Assembly (NCBI GenBank): GCA_902802945.1
Contig: CADCOC010000061.1
Coordinates: forward strand, 10,544-47,815
DNA: 37,272 bases
Reading direction: 5' to 3'
Source: an uncultured bacterium
GTDB taxonomy: Bacteria; Verrucomicrobiota; Kiritimatiellia; RFP12; UBA1067
Below the pieces are notes generated by a model. It did not search any database and was not told the origin of the DNA. It saw only the letters and a list, made by a program, of their open reading frames with translations. Position numbers and translations under genes: made by a program. Positions 23,191 through 31,493 of this stretch are shown here, one piece after another; within the stretch, counting starts at the first letter, position 1, and the number at the start of each line of letters is the position of its first letter.

Positions 23191-24483
23191 TCAAATGATC
23201 TGCCAGCCCGGGCGGTGCGCGCGGTAGAGCATGCGGTTCGCCTCGGGGTCATTGATGAACTGTTCCTTCACGGGGTCCCAGTGCATGTCGCGGCCCAGCC
23301 ACTGCGCGATGTTCGCGCAGTGCGTGGAGGTCATGGAGCGGTGCATGAGCACGGGGTTCGCCACGGTCTTCGTGCGCGACTTCACGGAGTTGAAGAACTG
23401 GCGCATGTGGTTTTCGGTGGTGTAGCCGGTGCGCGCGCAGTAGTCCGCGAGGATCTTGTTGTAGTCCGCGAGGAGCGACGGACGCGACACGTCCGGGCGC
23501 GTGTAGCCGTCCGCGCACGCCACCCAGCCTTCGCTGCCCACGTACCGCACACCGCACGTTCCGCGCCAGCCGCGCTGCTCGGCGATCATCTCCACGCCGT
23601 TCGCGAACTTGAGCGCCATGCCGTTCGGTTCGGCCATGTGCATGGACGGGTAGAAGATCGGGGATGTCGCCTCCATGCCAAGCGCGTCGTGGCACTGCGC
23701 GTACGTGTGGGAGCACCAGTCGCCGATGATGCTTGTGCCGAAGTCGTAGTGCTTCACCCAGCGCGTGAGATAGTCGTGGTTGTACGGACGCCACGGACAC
23801 GGCCCGAGCCAGGCGTCCCAGTCAAGCTCCTCGCGCGACGGCTGCTTCTCCGCCGGAAGCCACTTGCGCTGGAGGTAGAGGGGCGTACCGAAGTAGAGGT
23901 GCGCATACACCTTCTTTACCTCGCCGAGGCGGCCGAGGCGCAGCAGTTCGTTGCAGACGATGAAGTTCGGCTCACTCAGGCGCTGGATGCCGGCCTGGTA
24001 GATGCGGCCGTACTTCTGCGCCGTGGCGACGACGGCCTGTCCTTCGCGGACGGTCATCGCGGACGGCTTTTCGCAATAGACGTCCTTGCCCGCGCGCATG
24101 GCGAGTACGGACGCGGGCGCGTGCCAGCGGTCGCCCGTTGCGATGTGGACGGCGTCGATGTCCTTGCGCGCGAGCATTTCGCGCATGTCGATGTACATCT
24201 TGCAGTCCTTGTTGCCGTAGTGCGCGTCGGTCCATTTCTTGATGCGCTCGCGGCGTTCCTTCCACACGTCGCAGATCGCGACGAACTGCACGTCCTTCTC
24301 CGGCAGCACCCAGCCGCGGAACACGCCGCCGCCGCGCCGTCCGAGTCCGATGCCGGCCACCACGATTCGATTGGACGGCGCCACCTTGCCGTCGAGGCCC
24401 AGCGCGGAAGCCGGTGCCAGCATGGGCAGCGCCACTGCGCCGCCTGCGCGTTTCAGAAACGATCGCCTATTGCATTTTTGCAT
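23191..24483 (-). CDS. Tat-exported Gfo/Idh/MocA family oxidoreductase
   Basis: The 430-aa protein has a twin-arginine signal (NRRSFLKRAGGAVALPML). A Rossmann domain follows (RIVVAGIGLGRRGGGVF), then DAVHIATGDRWHAPASVLAM and the EKP motif (YCEKPSAMTVREGQAVV), and a C-terminal substrate domain with HYDFGTSIIGDWCSH and a final MHWDPVKEQFINDPEANRM. It is only distantly similar to the oxidoreductase at 7243-8568, so the two probably act on different sugars. AAGGAG lies 8 nt before the ATG and overlaps the end of the aminotransferase gene, indicating one transcript with it. The DUF1080 protein encoded next may process its 3-keto product. Start and family are secure; substrate is not. Confidence 0.9.
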   Translation of the reverse strand: MQKCNRRSFLKRAGGAVALPMLAPASALGLDGKVAPSNRIVVAGIGLGRRGGGVFRGWVLPEKDVQFVAICDVWKERRERIKKWTDAHYGNKDCKMYIDMREMLARKDIDAVHIATGDRWHAPASVLAMRAGKDVYCEKPSAMTVREGQAVVATAQKYGRIYQAGIQRLSEPNFIVCNELLRLGRLGEVKKVYAHLYFGTPLYLQRKWLPAEKQPSREELDWDAWLGPCPWRPYNHDYLTRWVKHYDFGTSIIGDWCSHTYAQCHDALGMEATSPIFYPSMHMAEPNGMALKFANGVEMIAEQRGWRGTCGVRYVGSEGWVACADGYTRPDVSRPSLLADYNKILADYCARTGYTTENHMRQFFNSVKSRTKTVANPVLMHRSMTSTHCANIAQWLGRDMHWDPVKEQFINDPEANRMLYRAHRPGWQII

Positions 24484-24495
24484 TATATGAACTCC

Positions 24496-25704
24496 TTATT
24501 TGTGTTGAGTTAAAATTGACTTGCTGGCTTTCATCCGCGCGCAGCGCTCAAGCGCCTCCATCAGCATCGCACGCGGCGAGGCGAGGTTGATCCGCAGGAA
24601 TGATTCGCCCTCCGGTTCCAGGAACATCGCGCCGGGCGACAACTTGACCTTCGCCTCGGTCTCCAGACGCTGGGCCAGTTCCCAAGACGGAACGCCATGG
24701 GCCGTGACGTCCAGCCAGGCAAGATACGTGGCGTCGAGGTCGGCCACGCGGACGCTCGGCATCCTTTCGCGGATGAAGTCCACAAGCGCCAGATAGTTGC
24801 CGTGGAGGTAGGTGCGAAGTTCGTCAAGCCAGTACGCGCATTTGTCCCATGCGACTGACGACGCAAGGAAGCTGAACGTGTTCAGGTAACCGGTGCCGTG
24901 TTTGCTGTGCATCCGGCGCATGCGGTCCCGCACCTTCGAATTAGCGCAGATCGCCACCGATGCGTGCAGTCCCGCCAGGTTAAAAGTCTTGGTCGCGGAC
25001 CAGAACGTCATGAACGTATCCTCAAACCCCTCCGCCACCTTCGCGTAAGGCACGTGTCGCGAGCCCGGCATCTGCAGATCCGCGTGGATCTCGTCGCTCA
25101 GCAGGAACACGCCATGGCGACGGCATATCTCGCCTGCGCGGCGAAGCTCGTCGGCAGACCACGCCCGCCCCGCCGGGTTGTGCGGATTACAGAGGAGAAA
25201 AAGCTTCGCGCGCGGGTCGGACGCCTTCCGCTCCAAATCCTCGAAATCCATTTCGTATGAGAAGTCACCTTCTCCGTGCGACGGCACGCGCCGCAGCGGA
25301 CTTTCCAAAAGCTCCACGCCGTGGTCGTGGATTACCTCCAGGAAACCGCAGTAAGCGGGAGTCTGTAGGATTATCCCGTCGCCATTCGAACAGAACACGT
25401 CGATCGCCGCACCCAGTGAGCGCAGCACGCCCGTCGCCTCGACTAGCCATTTCGTGTCGATGGTCCAGTCGTGCCGTGTGGCGAGCCACCTTGCAAGGCT
25501 CTGGCGCCAGCTTTCAGGCGCAAGCGCATAGCCGAAAACCCCAGAGTCAACCCGTTCGTGAAGAGCGGAGATAATCTCAGGTGCGGCGCGGAAATCCATG
25601 TCCGCCACCCACAACGGCAGCGTCTCGTCATCGGACAGCACGTCCCACTTGACGCTCGCCGTCCCGCGACGCTGCTGGAGGGTGTCGAAATCGCATTTGT
25701 TCAT
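24496..25704 (-). CDS. MalY/PatB-type PLP aminotransferase (putative C-S lyase)
   Basis: The product is a 402-aa cytoplasmic fold-type I PLP enzyme. Typical segments include LPLWVADMDFRAAPEI (residues 29-44), CNPHNPAGR (172-180), LLSDEIHADL (201-210) and the cofactor lysine in SATKTFNLAGLH (Lys239), with FLRINLASPR near the C-terminus. MalY/PatB enzymes cleave cystathionine or cysteine S-conjugates to pyruvate, ammonia and a thiol; some act as aminotransferases. The ATG at 25704 fits the family N-terminus, but the AAGGAG sequence is 15 nt away. A TTG two codons upstream (25710) has better spacing and may be the true start. It is in an operon with the phosphomannomutase gene upstream and the oxidoreductase gene 12 bp downstream. 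Confidence 0.88.
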   Translation of the reverse strand: MNKCDFDTLQQRRGTASVKWDVLSDDETLPLWVADMDFRAAPEIISALHERVDSGVFGYALAPESWRQSLARWLATRHDWTIDTKWLVEATGVLRSLGAAIDVFCSNGDGIILQTPAYCGFLEVIHDHGVELLESPLRRVPSHGEGDFSYEMDFEDLERKASDPRAKLFLLCNPHNPAGRAWSADELRRAGEICRRHGVFLLSDEIHADLQMPGSRHVPYAKVAEGFEDTFMTFWSATKTFNLAGLHASVAICANSKVRDRMRRMHSKHGTGYLNTFSFLASSVAWDKCAYWLDELRTYLHGNYLALVDFIRERMPSVRVADLDATYLAWLDVTAHGVPSWELAQRLETEAKVKLSPGAMFLEPEGESFLRINLASPRAMLMEALERCARMKASKSILTQHK

Positions 25705-25745
25705 TGCCAAGGCAATGTTCTCCTTGAGGATGGGAAAGCTAACGC

Positions 25746-27101
25746 CTAGGCGCGGATGAGCGCAAGCAGCTCGTCGCGCTTCGCGGCCATGAGGTCGGGC
25801 GTCTTCGCCTCGAGGTTGAGGCGCACGAGCGGCTCGGTGTTTGACATGCGCACGTTGCACCACCAGCCGTCGCGGGACCAGTTGTCCACGCTCACGCCGT
25901 CCAGCTCGAACACGCGCTCCGCCGTGGGTGCATACGTGGCCTTCACGCGCGCGAGCACCTCCGCCGGGTCACCCGCCACGCGCGAGTTGATCTCGCCGGA
26001 CTGCGAATACTTGCGGAGCGGCGCGATGAGCTCGCTGAGGGGCTTGTCGCTCCGCGAGACGATGTTCGCGAGCGCGAACGTGGCCATGGAGCTCGACTCC
26101 GCGGTGAAGTTCGCCTTGAAGTAGTAGTGGCCCGAAAGCTCGCCCGCGAAGATCGCGTCGTTCTCGCGCATCTGCGCCTTGATGAAGCTGTGGCCCACGC
26201 GGGACATCATCGGCTTGCCACCGGCGGCTGCGATAGTCTCGTCCGCGACCTTCGAGGAACGGAGGTCGTAGAAGCAGGCGGCACCGGGATTCGACTGGAG
26301 CAGGTCCTCGCTGATGAGTGCCGTGATGAAGTCCATCGGGATGATCTCGCCCTTCTCGTCGATGAAGCCCGCACGGTCCGCGTCGCCGTCGAACGCCACG
26401 CCGAAGGCGTACTTGCCGGGGTTCGCTCGCACGAGCGCTTGGAGGTCCTTGAGCGTCTCAGTCTTGAGCGGGTTCGCGTCGTGGTTCGGAAACGCGCCGT
26501 CGAACTCCTCGAAGAGACCGTCGTACGTGAGCGGCGAGCCCTTGAACGCAGCCGCCTCGCAGATGCCCATGCCGTTCGCGAAGTCGCACGCTACGTGGAG
26601 CGGCTTCGCCATGTGCTCGAACGTGCGCACGTGGCGCGCGTAGTCGGCAAGGACGTCCACCTTCGTGATCGTGCCCCTCGGAGAAGCGACACTCATGTCG
26701 CTTCCATCCATCTCCATCACCATACGCTCGATGTCCTTGATGCCGTTCGCGCCGGAAATCGGGACGGCGTTGGCGCGGCAGAGCTTGCAGCCGTTCCACT
26801 CCTTCGTGTTGTGGGAGGCGGTGATCATCACGCTGCCGTCCGGGTGGAGCGTGCCGTTCGCGAAGTAGCTCATCGGGGTGGAGGCGTGGCCGATGTCGAT
26901 CACGTCCACGCCCATGTCGTTCAGCCCGCGCGCGAACGCGGCGAAGAGCGGTTCGGAGTGCGGACGTATGTCTCGCGCCACCACTATCTTCTTCGGCGAA
27001 CCGAGGAAGCGCGCGTATGCACGCGCGATTTTGTAGAACATGTCGTCCGTCAGCTCCTGTCCGTAGATGCCGCGGATGTCGTATGCCTTGAAGATGCCCA
27101 T
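25746..27101 (-). CDS. Phosphomannomutase/phosphoglucomutase
   Basis: The 451-aa protein belongs to the alpha-D-phosphohexomutase superfamily and has all four domain signatures. The phosphoserine loop TASHN is at 94-98 (Ser96) and the metal loop DGDADR at 238-243. The sugar-binding loop is GELSGHYYF near 320, and the phosphate-binding loop RMSNTEPLVRLN lies near the C-terminus. It interconverts the 1- and 6-phosphates of mannose or glucose, feeding envelope polysaccharide precursors. AAGGA lies 6 nt before the ATG and an extended -10 (TGG-TAAAAT) is at 27136-27144. It is first in the long minus-strand run and divergent from mreB, linking precursor supply and cell-shape genes by position. Confidence 0.94.
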   Translation of the reverse strand: MGIFKAYDIRGIYGQELTDDMFYKIARAYARFLGSPKKIVVARDIRPHSEPLFAAFARGLNDMGVDVIDIGHASTPMSYFANGTLHPDGSVMITASHNTKEWNGCKLCRANAVPISGANGIKDIERMVMEMDGSDMSVASPRGTITKVDVLADYARHVRTFEHMAKPLHVACDFANGMGICEAAAFKGSPLTYDGLFEEFDGAFPNHDANPLKTETLKDLQALVRANPGKYAFGVAFDGDADRAGFIDEKGEIIPMDFITALISEDLLQSNPGAACFYDLRSSKVADETIAAAGGKPMMSRVGHSFIKAQMRENDAIFAGELSGHYYFKANFTAESSSMATFALANIVSRSDKPLSELIAPLRKYSQSGEINSRVAGDPAEVLARVKATYAPTAERVFELDGVSVDNWSRDGWWCNVRMSNTEPLVRLNLEAKTPDLMAAKRDELLALIRA

Positions 27102-27135
27102 TACTTGTCCTTTTCTATTATGCGTTGGGGCTTAT

Positions 27136-27144
27136 ATTTTACCA
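27136..27144 (-). promoter_or_regulatory. Extended -10 of the phosphohexomutase operon
   Basis: On the minus strand TGG-TAAAAT lies about 35 nt before the ATG at 27101. No -35 match is visible at 17 bp. The promoter is divergent from that of mreB within a 123-bp gap. Confidence 0.4.
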
Positions 27145-27189
27145 TAATACGGGCACCCCGCGCTCCTAAAAAAAATAAATCTCATGGGC

Positions 27190-27218
27190 TTGCATAACGC
27201 CGCCGGTTATTCTATAAT
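27190..27218 (+). promoter_or_regulatory. mreB operon promoter (leaderless arrangement)
   Basis: TTGCAT (27190-27195), a 17-bp spacer and a perfect TATAAT (27213-27218) are followed after only 6 nt (ATAGGC) by the mreB ATG. Transcription should start at or within 1-2 nt of the ATG. No Shine-Dalgarno sequence can be accommodated. Confidence 0.75.
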
Positions 27219-27224
27219 ATAGGC

Positions 27225-28235
27225 ATGTTTTCCAAATTCAAAGGATTCTTCTCTACCGACATCGGTATCGATCTCGGCACGGCAAACTCGCTCGTGCACG
27301 TGAAGGACCGCGGCATAGTGTTGCGCGAGCCCTCCGTGGTGGCGATCGAGGAAGGCTCTAAGCGCGTGCTGGCCGTCGGCGACGAGGCCAAGCGCATGCT
27401 TGGCCGCACGCCGGGGAACATCATGGCAATCCGTCCTATGAAGAGCGGCGTAATCGCCGACTTCGACATCACGGAGGCCATGCTGCGTTATTTCATCAAC
27501 AAGGTCTGCCCTAAGCGCTTCTGGAGCAAGTACTTCAAGCCGCGCGTCGTGATCGCCGTCCCTGGCGGCATCACTGAAGTCGAAAAGCGCGCGGTCGAGG
27601 ACGCGGCGCATGCCGCAGGCGTGGGGGAGGTCTACCTGGTCGAGGAGCCGATGGCGGCGGCGATCGGGGTGGGGCTGCCGGTGTCGGAACCGGCCGGCAG
27701 CATGATCGTAGACATCGGCGGCGGCACTTGCGAGGTGGCCATCATCTCGCTTGGCGGAATCGTGCACCAGCGCAGCGTCCACCAGGCGGGCGACGCGATG
27801 GACGCCTGCATCGTGAGCCACATGAGGCGCGTTTACAATCTGCTGATTGGCGAACGCACCGCCGAATCTATAAAGATGACTATCGGATCGGCATTCCCCA
27901 CTGGTCAGGAACAGACCATGGAGGTGCGCGGCCGAGACATTGTGGCGGGACTGCCGAAGACGATGACCATCACTTCGGAGGAAATCCGCGACGCCCTTAC
28001 CATCGTGGAGACCGTGCGGGACACGCTTGGAAGCTGTGAGCCGGAACTGTCCGCAGACCTTGTCGACCGCGGCATCGTCCTTTCGGGCGGAAGTTCCCTC
28101 CTGCGCGGCCTCGACAGGCTGATCTCCCAGGAGACGGGGTTGCCCGTGACATTGGCAGACGATCCCCTCTCTGCCGTGGCTGAAGGTACTGGTGTCGTAG
28201 TGAGCGATCTCCTCCCGAAGAACAGGCGTACGTAG
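27225..28235 (+). CDS. mreB: Rod shape-determining protein MreB
   Basis: This is a 336-aa bacterial actin of normal length. The N-terminus FSTDIGIDLGTANSLVHVKD carries the phosphate-1 loop. AAAIGVGLPVSEPAGSMIVD leads into the phosphate-2 loop DIGGGTCEVAIISLGG, and LSGGSSLLRGLDRLI is the C-terminal adenosine motif. MreB forms membrane-bound filaments on the cytoplasmic face that guide the elongation synthase PBP2-RodA. It is the first gene of the mreB-mreC-mreD-mrdA-rodA operon. The promoter places the transcript start at the ATG, so translation is probably leaderless, unlike the downstream genes, which have ribosome-binding sites. Confidence 0.97.
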   Translation: MFSKFKGFFSTDIGIDLGTANSLVHVKDRGIVLREPSVVAIEEGSKRVLAVGDEAKRMLGRTPGNIMAIRPMKSGVIADFDITEAMLRYFINKVCPKRFWSKYFKPRVVIAVPGGITEVEKRAVEDAAHAAGVGEVYLVEEPMAAAIGVGLPVSEPAGSMIVDIGGGTCEVAIISLGGIVHQRSVHQAGDAMDACIVSHMRRVYNLLIGERTAESIKMTIGSAFPTGQEQTMEVRGRDIVAGLPKTMTITSEEIRDALTIVETVRDTLGSCEPELSADLVDRGIVLSGGSSLLRGLDRLISQETGLPVTLADDPLSAVAEGTGVVVSDLLPKNRRT

Positions 28236-28270
28236 TCTGACGCGGTCCTTCCGGCGAACAAGGAAGGATC

Positions 28271-29116
28271 TTGACTAAGAAAATCGGCATATTTGCTTTC
28301 TGCGGCGCGGTTCTCGCGCTGGTTTTGTGGTTTTTCTGCGGTTCATACGTGGCGGCAGAGGCCGTCTACCCCATTGAGAACTGCGCAAACTGGCTCTCGC
28401 GCAGCGTGATGCGTCCGATCAAGGCCATGTTCGCCTCCGGCTCCGCGCTTCTGGAGAACGATAGGCTCCGTTCCGAGGTGGCGAACCTTCGCATGGCATG
28501 CGCCGAGGCCGACCGCACAGCGGCGGAGAACGCGCGTCTCAGGGGACTGCTGGGGCTTGACGCGCCCGATGCGTCGGCGCGCTTCGGCACGAACGCGTGG
28601 ATCTGCGCGCCGATCATCTCGCGCGGCGCGGCGTCCGGCAACCCATGCGTCCTGCGCCTTGGACGCGGGCTGCGCGCTGGCGTGCGGCCCGGCGCGGTCG
28701 TCGCCGTGCCGGAAGGCCTTGTGGGGCGCATCGGCAACGTCACGCCAAGCACAAGCGAGCTCAGGCTCATGACGGACCCTTCCATGCGCATCGCCTGCGA
28801 CGTCGAACTAGACGACGGCTTCGCGCACGGCATACTTTCCGGCCGCGGACTCAGTCCCGTGGCCGCAACGGAGACTTCCCTTCTATACGTCGTTCCACCT
28901 CTTCGCCTCCAAAGCGTCGCGCGCCAGTACGAACTGTCGCCCCGTGCGAAAATCATTACCAGCGGCCTGGGGGGCGTGTTCCCCCGCGGGCTGCTTGTCG
29001 GCTTCCTCATTGACGGAGCGCACGAGGGCGAGGAGAACCTTGAACAGGAGGGCGACGTCGAGCCGGCCGTCGACTTCCTATCCCTTGAAAACGTGTTCAT
29101 CCGCCGTGCATACTAG
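28271..29116 (+). CDS. mreC: Rod shape-determining protein MreC
   Basis: The 281-aa protein starts at a TTG preceded by AAGGAAGG. It has a transmembrane segment at about residues 5-25 and a coiled coil at about 60-95 (ENDRLRSEVANLRMACAEAD). The periplasmic beta domains are typical of MreC (LRLGRGLRAGVRPGAVVAVP, EGLVGRIGNVTPSTSELRLM and ITSGLGGVFPRGLLVGFL). MreC activates PBP2 in the elongation complex. The TTG start may lower expression relative to MreB. It overlaps the start of mreD by 11 nt. The C-terminal tail is short and acidic. Confidence 0.93.
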   Translation: MTKKIGIFAFCGAVLALVLWFFCGSYVAAEAVYPIENCANWLSRSVMRPIKAMFASGSALLENDRLRSEVANLRMACAEADRTAAENARLRGLLGLDAPDASARFGTNAWICAPIISRGAASGNPCVLRLGRGLRAGVRPGAVVAVPEGLVGRIGNVTPSTSELRLMTDPSMRIACDVELDDGFAHGILSGRGLSPVAATETSLLYVVPPLRLQSVARQYELSPRAKIITSGLGGVFPRGLLVGFLIDGAHEGEENLEQEGDVEPAVDFLSLENVFIRRAY

Positions 29117-29612
29117 AGCAGTCCAGATTCTCTTTACGCTGATCTGCCTCGTCCTAGCCGCGGCGGCGCAGGAGCTAGTGCCCTCGTTCGGCGGCACCAA
29201 GGCGCCCGTGCTTCTTCTCTTCGCCCTCTACACGGCGTTCCGTCCGGCGCGGCGCTGGATGTTCGTGGCCCTGGCCGCGGGCGCGCTGGAGGACGCCCTG
29301 AACGCAAGCCCTGTCCCGTGCTGCACGTTTTTCGCGCTTCTCGCCGCAACTGGCGCGCACTTCCTGCGTCCGTTCGCGAACGATTTGTCGCCGATCTGGA
29401 CGGGCGTCTGCGCCGCGATGGTGGCCGCGCCAATCCACGAGCTGTGGATTTCGACCTGGGGAGTGCTGCCGCCGGGGTGCTCTGTCATCGTGCGCTTCTT
29501 CGCGAGCGCCCTGCCCGCCGCCGCAGCCGGGGCGCTCATCTTCGCCGTGTTGCCGTCGGCCGAGCACAGGGCGGGGTTTGAAGGCCATGTCCAGGAAAGG
29601 AGGCCGCGATGA
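29106..29612 (+). CDS. mreD: Rod shape-determining protein MreD
   Basis: The 168-aa protein has about five hydrophobic segments and begins VHTRAVQILFTLICLVLAAA. The start is the GTG at 29106, overlapping mreC by 11 nt; no ATG occurs at a sensible position in this frame. Segments such as APVLLLFALYTAF and DALNASPVPCCTFFALLAAT match the loosely conserved MreD integral membrane fold, and length and place in the operon support the call. MreD helps set MreC/PBP2 activity. The stop overlaps the mrdA ATG (ATGA), so translation is coupled along mreC-mreD-mrdA. Confidence 0.85.
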   Translation: MHTRAVQILFTLICLVLAAAAQELVPSFGGTKAPVLLLFALYTAFRPARRWMFVALAAGALEDALNASPVPCCTFFALLAATGAHFLRPFANDLSPIWTGVCAAMVAAPIHELWISTWGVLPPGCSVIVRFFASALPAAAAGALIFAVLPSAEHRAGFEGHVQERRPR

Positions 29613-31489
29613 AGGTCTCCACGTGGTTCATCATCTCGCTCGGCGCGGTCTACCTGCTCGGCTTCCTCGTGCTGTGCAGCGCGCTCTTCCGTCTGCAGTA
29701 CGAGGACACGAGCGAATTCAAGGCCGATCTCGCCCTGCAGAACACGCGGCGCATCCGAGTGCCCGGGCTACGCGGGCGCATCCTCGACCGCAACGGCGCC
29801 GTCCTCGCGGAGTGCCGTCCCAGCCACTGCATCCAGTGCAACGTCGAGGAGTTCCAGCGTCGCGGCAGCGCCACCAACACCGTCGCGGCCGTGGAGGAGG
29901 CCGTGGACCGCCTTGCGAGCGAACTCAAGCTCGCGCGCCCCGCAAGTCTGACCCATGCCCGGATCGAGCGCCACGTGAAGCTGTCATCCGCCATGCCGCT
30001 CATGCTGTGGGAGGACGTCTCGGACGAGACGTTCGCAAGGTTCGCAGAACATTCCGACGAGTATCCGGGGTTCGACGTGTCCACGCGGCCAGAGCGCATC
30101 TACCCTTGCGGACGCCTTGCCGCGCACATTCTCGGCTACACGGGCCGGAGCCGTCCCGACGACGCCGACAGCGCGCATTTCTTCGAGCACGACATGCGGG
30201 GACGCGAAGGCGTGGAACGGTACTACAACAGGTTCCTCACGGGCGTCGCGGGCGAACGCCGGGTGCGGGTGGACGCGCGCGGGTTCCGTCCCACGAAGCA
30301 GCGCGAGGCGATGATGGAGGACGACATGGACGCGGACGTCGCACCGTCCGCCGGCCTCGACCTGCAGCTGACGATCGACAAGGACGTGCAGGCAGTCCTG
30401 GAGGCGCAGCTCGACGGACTGACGGGAGCGGGCGTGGTGCTCGACCCGCGCGACGGCGCCATCATCGCGATGGCGTCCGCGCCGACCTTCGACCCCAACG
30501 ACTGCGTACCGCGCCTCACGCGGGAAGTCTACGCCACGCTCACAAACGCCCCGGCGAAACGTCTCCAGAACCGCGCCATCTCGGAGTCATACGCGCCGGG
30601 ATCCACGTTCAAGCCCATCACGGCGCTCGCGGCGCTCGCGAACGGCTGGCTGCCGGACGACGAGTACTCATGCCGGGGCGTGTACACGCTAGGCAACCTG
30701 CGTCTCCACTGCTGGGACCGCTGGGGACACGGTCCCATCACTCTCCGCACGGCCATCGAGAAGAGCTGCAACACATTCTTCTGCAACATCGGCACGGCGA
30801 TCGGCACGAACGCCGTAATCTCGGCCGCGCGCGCGTTCGGACTCGGCTCCGTAACGGGCGTCGACCTGGGCGGGGAGACGCCGGGCGTCGTGCCGGACAA
30901 CGAGTGGAAGTTCTCGAACTTCAACGAACGCTGGTATCCGGGCGACACCTGCCAGATGTCGATCGGACAGGGCATGCTGCTCGTGACGCCGCTCCAGATG
31001 GCCGTCGTGGCCGCCGCGCTCGCGAACGGCGGGAAGATATTCACGCCTTACCTCTTCGCGCGCACGGAGGGCCAGCCGCCGCCAAAGCCCGTCCGGTCCG
31101 TCCCGTTCGCCCGCGAATACATCACGCTGGTGCGCGAAGGCATGCGCGACGTGGCCGAACAGGGCACAGGGCGCCGTATCCGCACTCGCTGGGAGGAGGC
31201 CGAGCCGGGAACTTACAAGAGACGCAGGTTCAACCTGAACGTGACCTGCGCGGGCAAGACGGGCACGGCGGAACTCGGCCGCGGCAGCACCAAGCGCAAA
31301 AACACATGGGTGATCGCCTTCGCGCCGTTCGAGAAACCGACTGTCGCGATGGCGATGATCGTCGAGCGCGGCGAGTCCGGCGGCAGCACCGTGGCCCCGC
31401 GCGTCCACGCGGTGTTGGCCCACATGTTCGGGGAAACGGAAGTCGCCGCCGCGCGTCCGCAGGGCGGCATGCTGGAAAGGGGCGACTGA
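29609..31489 (+). CDS. mrdA: Penicillin-binding protein 2 (elongation-specific transpeptidase)
   Basis: The 626-aa class B PBP has an N-terminal membrane anchor at about residues 7-28 and a pedestal containing RIRVPGLRGRILDRNGAVLA. The transpeptidase domain carries SxxK at Ser332 (GSTFKP), SxN at 386-388 (SCN) and KTG at 550-552 (GKTGTAELG). It cross-links peptidoglycan in the periplasm together with RodA. A strong AAAGGAGG Shine-Dalgarno sequence precedes the ATG, which overlaps the mreD stop. The segment after SxN has a Cys-rich feel (SCNTFFCN) and the C-terminus is short. The family is certain. Confidence 0.96.
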   Translation: MKVSTWFIISLGAVYLLGFLVLCSALFRLQYEDTSEFKADLALQNTRRIRVPGLRGRILDRNGAVLAECRPSHCIQCNVEEFQRRGSATNTVAAVEEAVDRLASELKLARPASLTHARIERHVKLSSAMPLMLWEDVSDETFARFAEHSDEYPGFDVSTRPERIYPCGRLAAHILGYTGRSRPDDADSAHFFEHDMRGREGVERYYNRFLTGVAGERRVRVDARGFRPTKQREAMMEDDMDADVAPSAGLDLQLTIDKDVQAVLEAQLDGLTGAGVVLDPRDGAIIAMASAPTFDPNDCVPRLTREVYATLTNAPAKRLQNRAISESYAPGSTFKPITALAALANGWLPDDEYSCRGVYTLGNLRLHCWDRWGHGPITLRTAIEKSCNTFFCNIGTAIGTNAVISAARAFGLGSVTGVDLGGETPGVVPDNEWKFSNFNERWYPGDTCQMSIGQGMLLVTPLQMAVVAAALANGGKIFTPYLFARTEGQPPPKPVRSVPFAREYITLVREGMRDVAEQGTGRRIRTRWEEAEPGTYKRRRFNLNVTCAGKTGTAELGRGSTKRKNTWVIAFAPFEKPTVAMAMIVERGESGGSTVAPRVHAVLAHMFGETEVAAARPQGGMLERGD

Positions 31490-31493
31490 CGGC

